A DNA stretch of 64,000 nucleotides, from positions 45,491,631 through 45,555,630 of the forward strand of contig OX377206.1 in the NCBI GenBank assembly GCA_947396885.1, in the 5' to 3' direction. Under the pieces are notes generated by a model, which was not told the origin of the DNA, did not search any database, and saw only the letters and a program-made list of their open reading frames with translations. Source of the stretch: Heligmosomoides polygyrus polygyrus (taxonomy: Eukaryota; Nematoda; Chromadorea; Rhabditida; Heligmosomidae). The position numbers and the translations under genes were made by a program. Shown here in pieces: positions 28,849 to 42,778 of the stretch (position 1 is the first letter of the stretch; every line of letters starts with the position of its first letter).

Positions 28849-31800
28849 GACGTCTAGCCCCCCTCTGGTCATTACATAATTTGGACGACGTCTGGGGCAC
28901 GCCTTCTGAATGCTGACGCACGTTGAACGACGTCCAGTGTTCGCCTTTTGAATCTCTACCCACGTTGGGCGACGTCTGCGGCACTTCCTCTGAACCCTGA
29001 CGTACGTTGAACGACGTCTAGCTCCCCCCCCCTAATCATTACGTAAGTTGGACGACGTCTAGGGCACGCCTTCTGAATCCCTATGCACCTTGGACGACGT
29101 CTAGGGAACGCATTCAAAATCCTGACTTACGAAGGACGACGTAAAGGGCACGCCTTCTGAATCCCTGTGCACCTTGGACGACGTCTAGGACACGCATTCA
29201 AAATCCTGACTTACGAAGGACGACGTCTAGCCCCCCTAATCATTACGTAAGTTGGACGACGTCTAGGGCACGCCTTCTGAATTCCTATGCACCTTGGACG
29301 ACGTCTAGGGCACGACGTCTAGGGTAGCCTTCTGAATGCTGACGCACGTTGAACGACATCCAGTGTTCGCCTTTTGAATCTCTACCCACGCTGGGCGACG
29401 TCTGCGGCACTTCTTCTGAACCCTGATGTACGTTGAACGACGTCTAGCCCCCCTCTAATCATTACGTAAGTTGGACGACGTCTAGGGCACGCCTTCTGAA
29501 TGCTGACGCACGTTGAACGACGTCCAGTGTTCGCCTTTTGAATCTCTACCCACGTTGGGCGACGTCTGCGGCACTTCCTCTGAACCCTGACGTACGTTGA
29601 ACGACGTCTAGCTCCCCCCTAATCATTACGTAAGTTGGACGACGTCTACGGCACGCCTTCTGAATGCTGACGCACGTTGAACGACGTCCAGTGTTCGCCT
29701 TTTGAATCTCTACCCACGTTGGGCGACGTCTGCGGCACTTCTTCTGAACCTGAGGTAGTTGAACGACGTCTAGCCCCCCTCTAATCATTACGTAAGTTGG
29801 ACGACGTCTAGGGCACGCCTTCTGAATGCTGACGCACGTTGAACGACGTCCAGTGTTCGCCTTTTGAATCTCTACCCACGTTGGGCGACGTCTGCGGCAC
29901 TTCCTCTGAACCCTGACGTACGTTGAACGACGTCTAGCTCCCCCCTAATCATTACGTAAGTTGGACGACGTCTAGGGCACGCCTTCTGAATGCTGACGCA
30001 CGTTGAACGACGTCCAGTGTTCGCCTTTTGAATCTCTACCCACGTTGGGCGACGTCTGCGGCACTTCTTCTGAACCTGAGGTAGTTGAACGACGTCTAGC
30101 CCCCCTCTAGTCATTACATAATTTGGACGACGTCTGGGGCACGCCTTCTGAATGCTGACGCACGTTGAACGACGTCCAGTGTTCGCCTTTTGAATCTCTA
30201 CCCACGTTGGGCGACGTCTGCGGCAATTCTTCTGAACCTGAGGTAGTTGAACGACGTCTAGCCCCCTAATCATTACGTAAGTTGGACGACGTCTAGGGCA
30301 CGCCTTCTGAATCCCTATGCACCTTGGACGACGTCTAGGGCACGCATTCAAAATCCTGACTCACGAAGGACGACGTCTAGGGTAGCCTTCTGAATGCTGA
30401 CGCACGTTGGGCGACGTCTGCGGCACTTCCTCTGAACCCTGACGTACGTTGAACGACGTCTAGCTCCCCCCCCCTAATCATTACGTAAGTTGGACGACGT
30501 CTAGGGCACGCCTTCTGAATGCTGACACACGTTGAACGACGTCCAGTGTTCGCCTTTTGAATCTCTACCCACGTTGGGCGACGTCTGCGGCACTTCCTCT
30601 GAACCCTGACGTACGTTGAACGACGTCTAGCTCCCCCCCCCTAATCATTACGTAAGTTGGACGACGTCTAGGGCACGCCTTCTGAATCCCTATGCACCTT
30701 GGACGACGTCTAGGGAACGCATTCAAAATCCTGACTCACGAAGGACGACGTCTAGGGTAGCCTTCTGAATGCTGACGCACGTTGGGCGACGTCTGCGGCA
30801 CTACTTCTGTACCCTGACGTACGTTGAACGACGTCTAGCCCCCTAATCATTACGAAAGTTGGACGAAGTCTAGGGCACGCCTTCTGAATCCCTATGCACC
30901 TTGGACGACGTCTAGGGCACGCATTCAAAATCCTGACTTACGAAGGACGACGTCTAGGGCACGCCTTCTGAATCCCTGTGCACCTTGGACGACGTCTAGG
31001 GCACGCATTCAAAATCCTGACTTACGAAGGACGACGTCTAGGGTAGCCTTCTGAATGCTGACGCACGTTGGGCGACGTCTGCGGCACTACTTCTGAACCC
31101 TGACGTACGTTGAACGACGTCTAGCCCCCGTAATCATTACGAAAGTTGGACGACGTCTAGGGCACGCCTTCTGAATCCCTATGCACCTTGGACGACGTCT
31201 AGGGAACGCATTCAAAATCCTGACTCACGAAGGACGACGTCTAGGGTAGCCTTCTGAATGCTGACGCACGTTGGGCGACGTCTGCGGCACGACTTCTGAA
31301 CCCTGACGTACGTTGAACGACGTCTAGCCCCCTAATCATTACGTAAGTTGGACGACGTCTAGGGCACGCCTTCTGAATCCCTATGCACCTTGGACAACGT
31401 CTAGGGCACGACGTCTAGGGTAGCCTTCTGAATGCTGACGCACGTTGAACGACGTCCAGTGTTCGCCTTTTGAATCTCTACCCACGTTGGGCGACGTCTG
31501 CGGCACTTCCTCTGAACCCTGACGTACGTTGAACGACGTCTAGCCCCCCTAATCATTACGAAAGTTGGACGAAGTCTAGGGCACGCCTTCTGAATCCCTA
31601 TGCACCTAGGACGACGTCTAGGGCACGCATTCAAAATCCTGACTTACGAAGGACGACGTCTAGGGCACGCCTTCTGAATCCCTGTGCACCTTGGACGACG
31701 TCTAGGGCACGCATTCAAAATCCTGACTTACGAAGGACGACGTCTAGGGTAGCCTTTCGAATGCTGACGCACGTTGGGCGACGTCTGCGGCACTACTTCT

Positions 31801-33600
31801 GAACCCTGACGTACGTTGAACGACGTCTAGCCCCCCTAATCATTACGAAAGTTGGACGAAGTCTAGGGCACGCCTTCTGAATCCCTATGCACCTTGGACG
31901 ACGTCTAGGGCACGCATTCAAAATCCTGACTTACGAAGGACGACGTCTAGGGCACGCCTTCTGAATCCCTGTGCACCTTGGACGACGTCTAGGGCACGCA
32001 TTCAAAATCCTGACTTACGAAGGACGACGTCTAGGGTAGCCTTCTGAATGCTGACGCACGTTGGGCGACGTCTGCGGCACTACTTCTGAACCCTGACGTA
32101 CGTTGAACGACGTCTAGCCCCCCTAATCATTACGTAAGTTGGACGACGTCTAGGGCACGCCTTCTGAATCCCTATGCACCTTGGACGACGTCTAGGGAAC
32201 GCATTCAAAATCCTGACTCACGAAGGACGACGTCTAGGGTAGCCTTCTGAATGCTGACGCACGTTGGGCGACGTCTGCGGCACGACTTCTGAACCCTGAC
32301 GTACGTTGAACGACGTCTAGCCCCCTAATCATTACGTAAGTTGGACGACGTCTAGGGCACGCCTTCTGAATCCCTATGCACCTTGGACGACGTCTAGGGC
32401 ACGACGTCTAGGGCACGCCTTCTGAATGCTGACGCACGTTGAACGACGTCCAGTGTTCGCCTTTTGAATCTCTACCCACGTTGGGCGACGTCTGCGGCAC
32501 TTCCTCTGAACCCTGACGTACGTTGAACGACGTTTAGCTCCCCTCCCCTAATCATTACGTAAGATGGACGACGTCTAGGGCACGCCTTCTGAATGCTGAC
32601 GCACGTTGAACGACGTCCAGTGTTCGCCTTTTGAATCTCTACCCACGTTGGGCGACGTCTGCGGCACTTCTTCTGAACCTGAGGTAGTTGAACGACGTCT
32701 AGCCCCCCTCCTACGCATTACATAATTTGGACGACGTCTGGGGCACGCCTTCTGAATGCTGACGCACGTTGAACGACGTCCAGTGTTCGCCTTTTGAATC
32801 TCTACCCACGTTGGGCGACGTCTGCGGCAATTCTTCTGAACCTGAGGTAGTTGAACGACGTCTAGCCCCCTAATCATTACATAAGTTGGACGACGTCTAG
32901 GGCACGCCTTCTGAATCCCTGTGCACCTTGGACGACGTCTAGGGCACGCATTCAAAATCCTGACTTACGAAGGACGACGTCTAGGGTAGCCTTCTGAATG
33001 CTGACGCACGTTGGGCGACGTCTGCGGCACTACTTCTGAACCCTGACGTACGTTGAACGACGTCTAGCCCCCCTCCTAGTCATTACATAATTTGGACGAC
33101 GTCTGGGGCACGCCTTCTGAATGCTGACGCACGTTGAACGACGTCCAGTGTTCGCCTTTTGAATCTCTACCCACGTTGGGCGACGTCTGCGGCACTTCTT
33201 CTGAACCTGAGGTAGTTGAACGACGTCTAGCCCCCCTCCTAGTCATTACATAATTTGGACGACGTCTGGGGCACGCCTTCTGAATGCTGACGCACGTTGA
33301 ACGACGTCCAGTGTTCGCCTTTTGAATCTCTACCCACGTTGGGCGACGTCTGCGGCAATTCTTCTGAACCTGAGGTAGTTGAACGACGTCTAGCCCCCTA
33401 ATCATTACATAAGTTGGACGACGTCTAGGGCACGCCTTCTGAATCCCTGTGCACCTTGGACGACGTCTAGGGCACGCATTCAAAATCCTGACTTACGAAG
33501 GACGACGTCTAGGGTAGCCTTCTGAATGCTGACGCACGTTGGGCGACGTCTGCGGCACTACTTCTGAACCCTGACGTACGTTGAACGACGTCTAGCCCCC

Positions 33601-35230
33601 CTCCTAGTCATTACATAATTTGGACGACGTCTGGGGCACGCCTTCTGAATGCTGACGCACGTTGAACGACGTCCAGTGTTCGCCTTTTGAATCTCTACCC
33701 ACGTTGGGCGACGTCTGCGGCACTTCTTCTGAACCTGAGGTAGTTGAACGACGTCTAGCCCCCCTCCTAGTCATTACATAATTTGGACGACGTCTGGGGC
33801 ACGCCTTCTGAATGCTGACGCACGTTGAACGACGTCCAGTGTTCGCCTTTTGAATCTCTACCCACGTTGGGCGACGTCTGCGGCAATTCTTCTGAACCTG
33901 AGGTAGTTGAACGACGTCTAGCCCCCCTAATCATTACGTAAGTTGGACGACGTCTAGGGCACGCCTTCTGAATCCCTATGCACCTTGGACGACGTCTAGG
34001 GCACGCATTCAAAATCCTGACTCACGAAGGACGACGTCTAGGGTAGCCTCCTGAATGCTGACGCACGTTGGGCGACGCCTAGGGCACGCATTCAAAATCC
34101 TGACTTACGAAGGACGACGTCTAGGGTAGCCTTTCGAATGCTGACGCACGTTGGGCGACGTCTGCGGCACTACTTCTGAACCCTGACGTACGTTGAACGA
34201 CGTCTAGCCCCCCTAATCATTACATAAGTTGGACGACGTCTAGGGCACGCCTTCTGAATCCCTGTGCACCTTGGACGACGTCTAGGGCACGCATTCAAAA
34301 TCCTGACTTACGAAGGACGACGTCTAGGGTAGCCTTCTGAATGCTGACGCACGTTGGGCGACGTCTGCGGCACTACTTCTGAACCCTGACGTACGTTGAA
34401 CGACGTCTAGCCCCCCTCCTAGTCATTACATAATTTGGACGACGTCTGGGGCACGCCTTCTGAATGCTGACGCACGTTGAACGACGTCCAGTGTTCGCCT
34501 TTTGAATCTCTACCCACGTTGGGCGACGTCTGCGGCACTTCTTCTGAACCTGAGGTAGTTGAACGACGTCTAGCCCCCCTCCTAGTCATTACATAATTTG
34601 GACGACGTCTGGGGCACGCCTTCTGAATGCTGACGCACGTTGAACGACGTCCAGTGTTCGCCTTTTGAATCTCTACCCACGTTGGGCGACGTCTGCGGCA
34701 ATTCTTCTGAACCTGAGGTAGTTGAACGACGTCTAGCCCCCCTAATCATTACGTAAGTTGGACGACGTCTAGGGCACGCCTTCTGAATCCCTATGCACCT
34801 TGGACGACGTCTAGGGCACGCATTCAAAATCCTGACTCACGAAGGACGACGTCTAGGGTAGCCTCCTGAATGCTGACGCACGTTGGGCGACGCCTAGGGC
34901 ACGCATTCAAAATCCTGACTTACGAAGGACGACGTCTAGGGTAGCCTTTCGAATGCTGACGCACGTTGGGCGACGTCTGCGGCACTACTTCTGAACCCTG
35001 ACGTACGTTGAACGACGTCTAGCCCCCCTAATCATTACATAAGTTGGACGACGTCTAGGGCACGCCTTCTGAATCCCTGTGCACCTTGGACGACGTCTAG
35101 GGCACGCATTCAAAATCCTGACTTACGAAGGACGACGTCTAGGGTAGCCTTCTGAATGCTGACGCACGTTGGGCGACGTCTGCGGCACTACTTCTGAACC
35201 CTGACGTACGTTGAACGACGTCTAGCCCCC
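33601..35230 (+). repeat. Tandem higher-order duplication, 815 bp x 2
   Basis: Starting at CTCCTAGTCATTACAT, the unit 33601-34415 is followed by a near-identical 34416-35230, each containing two 163-bp units and E-A-B-C-D blocks including the variant GGGCGACGCCTAGGGC. Another related copy lies near 41.55-42.35 kb. Confidence 0.8.
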
Positions 35231-35640
35231 CTAATCATTACGAAAGTTGGACGACGTCTAGGGCACGCCTTCTGAATCCCTGTGCACCTTGGACGACGTT
35301 TAGGGCACGCATTCAAAATCCTGACTTACGAAGGACGACGTCTAGGGTAGCCTTCTGAATGCTGACGCACGTTGGGCGACGTCTGCGGCACTACTTCTGA
35401 ACCCTGACGTACGTTGAACGACGTCTAGCCCCCCTAATCATTACGTAAGTTGGACGACGTCTAGGGCACGCCTTCTGAATCCCTATGCACCTTGGACGAC
35501 GTCTAGGGCACGACGTCTAGGGTAGCCTTCTGAATGCTGACGCACGTTGAACGACGTCCAGTGTTCGCCTTTTGAATCTCTACCCACGTTGGGCGACGTC
35601 TGCGGCACTACTTCTGAACCCTGACGTACGTTGAACGACG

Positions 35641-38450
35641 TCTAGCTCCCCCCCCTAATCATTACGTAAGTTGGACGACGTCTAGGGCACGCCTTCTGAA
35701 ACCCTATGCACCTTGGACGACGTCTAGGGAACGCATTCAAAATCCTGACTTACGAAGGACGACGTAAAGGGCACGCCTTCTGAATCCCTGTGCACCTTGG
35801 ACGACGTCTAGGACACGCATTCAAAATCCTGACTTACGAAGGACGACGTCTAGCCCCCCTAATCATTACGTAAGTTGGACGACGTCTAGGGCACGCCTTC
35901 TGAATTCCTATGCACCTTGGACGACGTCTAGGGCACGACGTCTAGGGTAGCCTTCTGAATGCTGACGCACGTTGAACGACATCCAGTGTTCGCCTTTTGA
36001 ATCTCTACCCACGCTGGGCGACGTCTGCGGCACTTCTTCTGAACCCTGATGTACGTTGAACGACGTCTAGCCCCCCTCTAATCATTACGTAAGTTGGACG
36101 ACGTCTAGGGCACGCCTTCTGAATGCTGACGCACGTTGAACGACGTCCAGTGTTCGCCTTTTGAATCTCTACCCACGTTGGGCGACGTCTGCGGCACTTC
36201 CTCTGAACCCTGACGTACGTTGAACGACGTCTAGCTCCCCCCTAATCATTACGTAAGTTGGACGACGTCTACGGCACGCCTTCTGAATGCTGACGCACGT
36301 TGAACGACGTCCAGTGTTCGCCTTTTGAATCTCTACCCACGTTGGGCGACGTCTGCGGCACTTCTTCTGAACCTGAGGTAGTTGAACGACGTCTAGCCCC
36401 CCTCTAATCATTACGTAAGTTGGACGACGTCTAGGGCACGCCTTCTGAATGCTGACGCACGTTGAACGACGTCCAGTGTTCGCCTTTTGAATCTCTACCC
36501 ACGTTGGGCGACGTCTGCGGCACTTCCTCTGAACCCTGACGTACGTTGAACGACGTCTAGCTCCCCCCTAATCATTACGTAAGTTGGACGACGTCTAGGG
36601 CACGCCTTCTGAATGCTGACGCACGTTGAACGACGTCCAGTGTTCGCCTTTTGAATCTCTACCCACGTTGGGCGACGTCTGCGGCACTTCTTCTGAACCT
36701 GAGATAGTTGAACGACGTCTAGCCCCCCTCTAGTCATTACATAATTTGGACGACGTCTGGGGCACGCCTTCTGAATGCTGACGCACGTTGAACGACGTCC
36801 AGTGTTCGCCTTTTGAATCTCTACCCACGCTGGGCGACGTCTGCGGCACTTCTTCTGAACCCTGATGTACGTTGAACGACGTCTAGCCCCCCTCTAATCA
36901 TTACGTAAGTTGGACGACGTCTAGGGCACGCCTTCTGAATGCTGACGCACGTTGAACGACGTCCAGTGTTCGCCTTTTGAATCTCTACCCACGTTGGGCG
37001 ACGTCTGCGGCACTACTTCTGAACCCTGACGTACGTTGAACGACGTCTAGCTCCCCCCCCTAATCATTACGTAAGTTGGACGACGTCTAGGGCACGCCTT
37101 CTGAAACCCTATGCACCTTGGACGACGTCTAGGGAACGCATTCAAAATCCTGACTTACGAAGGACGACGTAAAGGGCACGCCTTCTGAATCCCTGTGCAC
37201 CTTGGACGACGTCTAGGACACGCATTCAAAATCCTGACTTACGAAGGACGACGTCTAGCCCCCCTAATCATTACGTAAGTTGGACGACGTCTAGGGCACG
37301 CCTTCTGAATTCCTATGCACCTTGGACGACGTCTAGGGCACGACGTCTAGGGTAGCCTTCTGAATGCTGACGCACGTTGAACGACATCCAGTGTTCGCCT
37401 TTTGAATCTCTACCCACGCTGGGCGACGTCTGCGGCACTTCTTCTGAACCCTGATGTACGTTGAACGACGTCTAGCCCCCCTCTAATCATTACGTAAGTT
37501 GGACGACGTCTAGGGCACGCCTTCTGAATGCTGACGCACGTTGAACGACGTCCAGTGTTCGCCTTTTGAATCTCTACCCACGTTGGGCGACGTCTGCGGC
37601 ACTTCCTCTGAACCCTGACGTACGTTGAACGACGTCTAGCTCCCCCCTAATCATTACGTAAGTTGGACGACGTCTACGGCACGCCTTCTGAATGCTGACG
37701 CACGTTGAACGACGTCCAGTGTTCGCCTTTTGAATCTCTACCCACGTTGGGCGACGTCTGCGGCACTTCTTCTGAACCTGAGGTAGTTGAACGACGTCTA
37801 GCCCCCCTCTAATCATTACGTAAGTTGGACGACGTCTAGGGCACGCCTTCTGAATGCTGACGCACGTTGAACGACGTCCAGTGTTCGCCTTTTGAATCTC
37901 TACCCACGTTGGGCGACGTCTGCGGCACTTCCTCTGAACCCTGACGTACGTTGAACGACGTCTAGCTCCCCCCTAATCATTACGTAAGTTGGACGACGTC
38001 TAGGGCACGCCTTCTGAATGCTGACGCACGTTGAACGACGTCCAGTGTTCGCCTTTTGAATCTCTACCCACGTTGGGCGACGTCTGCGGCACTTCTTCTG
38101 AACCTGAGATAGTTGAACGACGTCTAGCCCCCCTCTAGTCATTACATAATTTGGACGACGTCTGGGGCACGCCTTCTGAATGCTGACGCACGTTGAACGA
38201 CGTCCAGTGTTCGCCTTTTGAATCTCTACCCACGCTGGGCGACGTCTGCGGCACTTCTTCTGAACCCTGATGTACGTTGAACGACGTCTAGCCCCCCTCT
38301 AATCATTACGTAAGTTGGACGACGTCTAGGGCACGCCTTCTGAATGCTGACGCACGTTGAACGACGTCCAGTGTTCGCCTTTTGAATCTCTACCCACGTT
38401 GGGCGACGTCTGCGGCACTTCCTCTGAACCCTGACGTACGTTGAACGACG
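35641..38450 (+). repeat. Tandem higher-order duplication, 1,405 bp x 2
   Basis: The unit beginning CTAGCTCCCCCCCC at 35641 recurs at 37046 with the same variants (GACGTAAAGGGC, GAACGACATCC, GACGTCTACGGC) in the same order. A partial further repeat follows at an offset of about 816 bp (38.4 kb). Confidence 0.8.
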
Positions 38451-41400
38451 TCTAGCTCCCCCCTAATCATTACGTAAGTTGGACGACGTCTACGGCACGC
38501 CTTCTGAATGCTGACGCACGTTGAACGACGTCCAGTGTTCGCCTTTTGAATCTCTACCCACGTTGGGCGACGTCTGCGGCACTTCTTCTGAACCTGAGGT
38601 AGTTGAACGACGTCTAGCCCCCCTCTAATCATTACGTAAGTTGGACGACGTCTAGGGCACGCCTTCTGAATGCTGACACACGTTGAACGACGTCCAGTGT
38701 TCGCCTTTTGAATCTCTACCCACGTTGGGCGACGTCTGCGGCACTTCCTCTGAACCCTGACGTACGTTGAACGACGTCTAGCTCCCCCCTAATCATTACG
38801 TAAGTTGGACGACGTCTAGGGCACGCCTTCTGAATGCTGACGCACGTTGAACGACGTCCAGTGTTCGCCTTTTGAATCTCTACCCACGTTGGGCGACGTC
38901 TGCGGCACTTCTTCTGAACCTGAGGTAGTTGAACGACGTCTAGCCCCCCTCTAGTCATTACATAATTTGGACGACGTCTGGGGCACGCCTTCTGAATGCT
39001 GACGCACGTTGAACGACGTCCAGTGTTCGCCTTTTGAATCTCTACCCACGTTGGGCGACGTCTGCGGCAATTCTTCTGAACCTGAGGTAGTTGAACGACG
39101 TCTAGCCCCCTAATCATTACGTAAGTTGGACGACGTCTAGGGCACGCCTTCTGAATCCCTATGCACCTTGGACGACGTCTAGGGAACGCATTCAAAATCC
39201 TGACTCACGAAGGACGACGTCTAGGGTAGCCTTCTGAATGCTGACGCACGTTGGGCGACGTCTGCGGCACTACTTCTGTACCCTGACGTACGTTGAACGA
39301 CGTCTAGCCCCCTAATCATTACGAAAGTTGGACGAAGTCTAGGGCACGCCTTCTGAATCCCTATGCACCTTGGACGACGTCTAGGGCACGCATTCAAAAT
39401 CCTGACTTACGAAGGACGACGTCTAGGGCACGCCTTCTGAATCCCTGTGCACCTTGGACGACGTCTAGGGCACGCATTCAAAATCCTGACTTACGAAGGA
39501 CGACGTCTAGGGTAGCCTTCTGAATGCTGACGCACGTTGGGCGACGTCTGCGGCACTACTTCTGAACCCTGACGTACGTTGAACGACGTCTAGCCCCCGT
39601 AATCATTACGAAAGTTGGACGACGTCTAGGGCACGCCTTCTGAATCCCTATGCACCTTGGACGACGTCTAGGGAACGCATTCAAAATCCTGACTCACGAA
39701 GGACGACGTCTAGGGTAGCCTTCTGAATGCTGACGCACGTTGGGCGACGTCTGCGGCACGACTTCTGAACCCTGACGTACGTTGAACGACGTCTAGCCCC
39801 CTAATCATTACGTAAGTTGGACGACGTCTAGGGCACGCCTTCTGAATCCCTATGCACCTTGGACAACGTCTAGGGCACGACGTCTAGGGTAGCCTTCTGA
39901 ATGCTGACGCACGTTGAACGACGTCCAGTGTTCGCCTTTTGAATCTCTACCCACGTTGGGCGACGTCTGCGGCACTTCCTCTGAACCCTGACGTACGTTG
40001 AACGACGTCTAGCCCCCCTAATCATTACGAAAGTTGGACGAAGTCTAGGGCACGCCTTCTGAATCCCTATGCACCTAGGACGACGTCTAGGGCACGCATT
40101 CAAAATCCTGACTTACGAAGGACGACGTCTAGGGCACGCCTTCTGAATCCCTGTGCACCTTGGACGACGTCTAGGGCACGCATTCAAAATCCTGACTTAC
40201 GAAGGACGACGTCTAGGGTAGCCTTTCGAATGCTGACGCACGTTGGGCGACGTCTGCGGCACTACTTCTGAACCCTGACGTACGTTGAACGACGTCTAGC
40301 CCCCCTAATCATTACGAAAGTTGGACGAAGTCTAGGGCACGCCTTCTGAATCCCTATGCACCTTGGACGACGTCTAGGGCACGCATTCAAAATCCTGACT
40401 TACGAAGGACGACGTCTAGGGCACGCCTTCTGAATCCCTGTGCACCTTGGACGACGTCTAGGGCACGCATTCAAAATCCTGACTTACGAAGGACGACGTC
40501 TAGGGTAGCCTTCTGAATGCTGACGCACGTTGGGCGACGTCTGCGGCACTACTTCTGAACCCTGACGTACGTTGAACGACGTCTAGCCCCCCTAATCATT
40601 ACGTAAGTTGGACGACGTCTAGGGCACGCCTTCTGAATCCCTATGCACCTTGGACGACGTCTAGGGAACGCATTCAAAATCCTGACTCACGATGGACGAC
40701 GTCTAGGGTAGCCTTCTGAATGCTGACGCACGTTGGGCGACGTCTGCGGCACGACTTCTGAACCCTGACGTACGTTGAACGACGTCTAGCCCCCTAATCA
40801 TTACGTAAGTTGGACGACGTCTAGGGCACGCCTTCTGAATCCCTATGCACCTTGGACGACGTCTAGGGCACGACGTCTAGGGCACGCCTTCTGAATGCTG
40901 ACGCACGTTGAACGACGTCCAGTGTTCGCCTTTTGAATCTCTACCCACGTTGGGCGACGTCTGCGGCACTTCCTCTGAACCCTGACGTACGTTGAACGAC
41001 GTTTAGCTCCCCTCCCCTAATCATTACGTAAGATGGACGACGTCTAGGGCACGCCTTCTGAATGCTGACGCACGTTGAACGACGTCCAGTGTTCGCCTTT
41101 TGAATCTCTACCCACGTTGGGCGACGTCTGCGGCACTTCTTCTGAACCTGAGGTAGTTGAACGACGTCTAGCCCCCCTCCTACGCATTACATAATTTGGA
41201 CGACGTCTGGGGCACGCCTTCTGAATGCTGACGCACGTTGAACGACGTCCAGTGTTCGCCTTTTGAATCTCTACCCACGTTGGGCGACGTCTGCGGCAAT
41301 TCTTCTGAACCTGAGGTAGTTGAACGACGTCTAGCCCCCCTAATCATTACATAAGTTGGACGACGTCTAGGGCACGCCTTCTGAATCCCTGTGCACCTTG

Positions 41401-42778
41401 GACGACGTCTAGGGCACGCATTCAAAATCCTGACTTACGAAGGACGACGTCTAGGGTAGCCTTCTGAATGCTGACGCACGTTGGGCGACGTCTGCGGCAC
41501 TACTTCTGAACCCTGACGTACGTTGAACGACGTCTAGCCCCCCTCTTAGTCATTACATAATTTGGACGACGTCTGGGGCACGCCTTCTGAATGCTGACGC
41601 ACGTTGAACGACGTCCAGTGTTCGCCTTTTGAATCTCTACCCACGTTGGGCGACGTCTGCGGCACTTCTTCTGAACCTGAGGTAGTTGAACGACGTCTAG
41701 CCCCCCTCCTAGTCATTACATAATTTGGACGACGTCTGGGGCACGCCTTCTGAATGCTGACGCACGTTGAACGACGTCCAGTGTTCGCCTTTTGAATCTC
41801 TACCCACGTTGGGCGACGTCTGCGGCAATTCTTCTGAACCTGAGGTAGTTGAACGACGTCTAGCCCCCCTAATCATTACGTAAGTTGGACGACGTCTAGG
41901 GCACGCCTTCTGAATCCCTATGCACCTTGGACGACGTCTAGGGCACGCATTCAAAATCCTGACTCACGAAGGACGACGTCTAGGGTAGCCTCCTGAATGC
42001 TGACGCACGTTGGGCGACGCCTAGGGCACGCATTCAAAATCCTGACTTACGAAGGACGACGTCTAGGGTAGCCTTTCGAATGCTGACGCACGTTGGGCGA
42101 CGTCTGCGGCACTACTTCTGAACCCTGACGTACGTTGAACGACGTCTAGCCCCCCTAATCATTACATAAGTTGGACGACGTCTAGGGCACGCCTTCTGAA
42201 TCCCTGTGCACCTTGGACGACGTCTAGGGCACGCATTCAAAATCCTGACTTACGAAGGACGACGTCTAGGGTAGCCTTCTGAATGCTGACGCACGTTGGG
42301 CGACGTCTGCGGCACTACTTCTGAACCCTGACGTACGTTGAACGACGTCTAGCCCCCCCTAATCATTACGAAAGTTGGACGACGTCTAGGGCACGCCTTC
42401 TGAATCCCTGTGCACCTTGGACGACGTTCAGGGCACGCATTCAAAATCCTGACTTACGAAGGACGACGTCTAGGGTAGCCTTCTGAATGCTGACGCACGT
42501 TGGGCGACGTCTGCGGCACTACTTCTGAACCCTGACGTACGTTGAACGACGTCTAGCCCCCCTAATCATTACGTAAGTTGGACGACGTCTAGGGCACGCC
42601 TTCTGAATCCCTATGCACCTTGGACGACGTCTAGGGCACGACGTCTAGGGTAGCCTTCTGAATGCTGACGCACGTTGAACGACGTCCAGTGTTCGCCTTT
42701 TGAATCTCTACCCACGTTGGGCGACGTCTGCGGCACTACTTCTGAACCCTGACGTACGTTGAACGACGTCTAGCCCCC

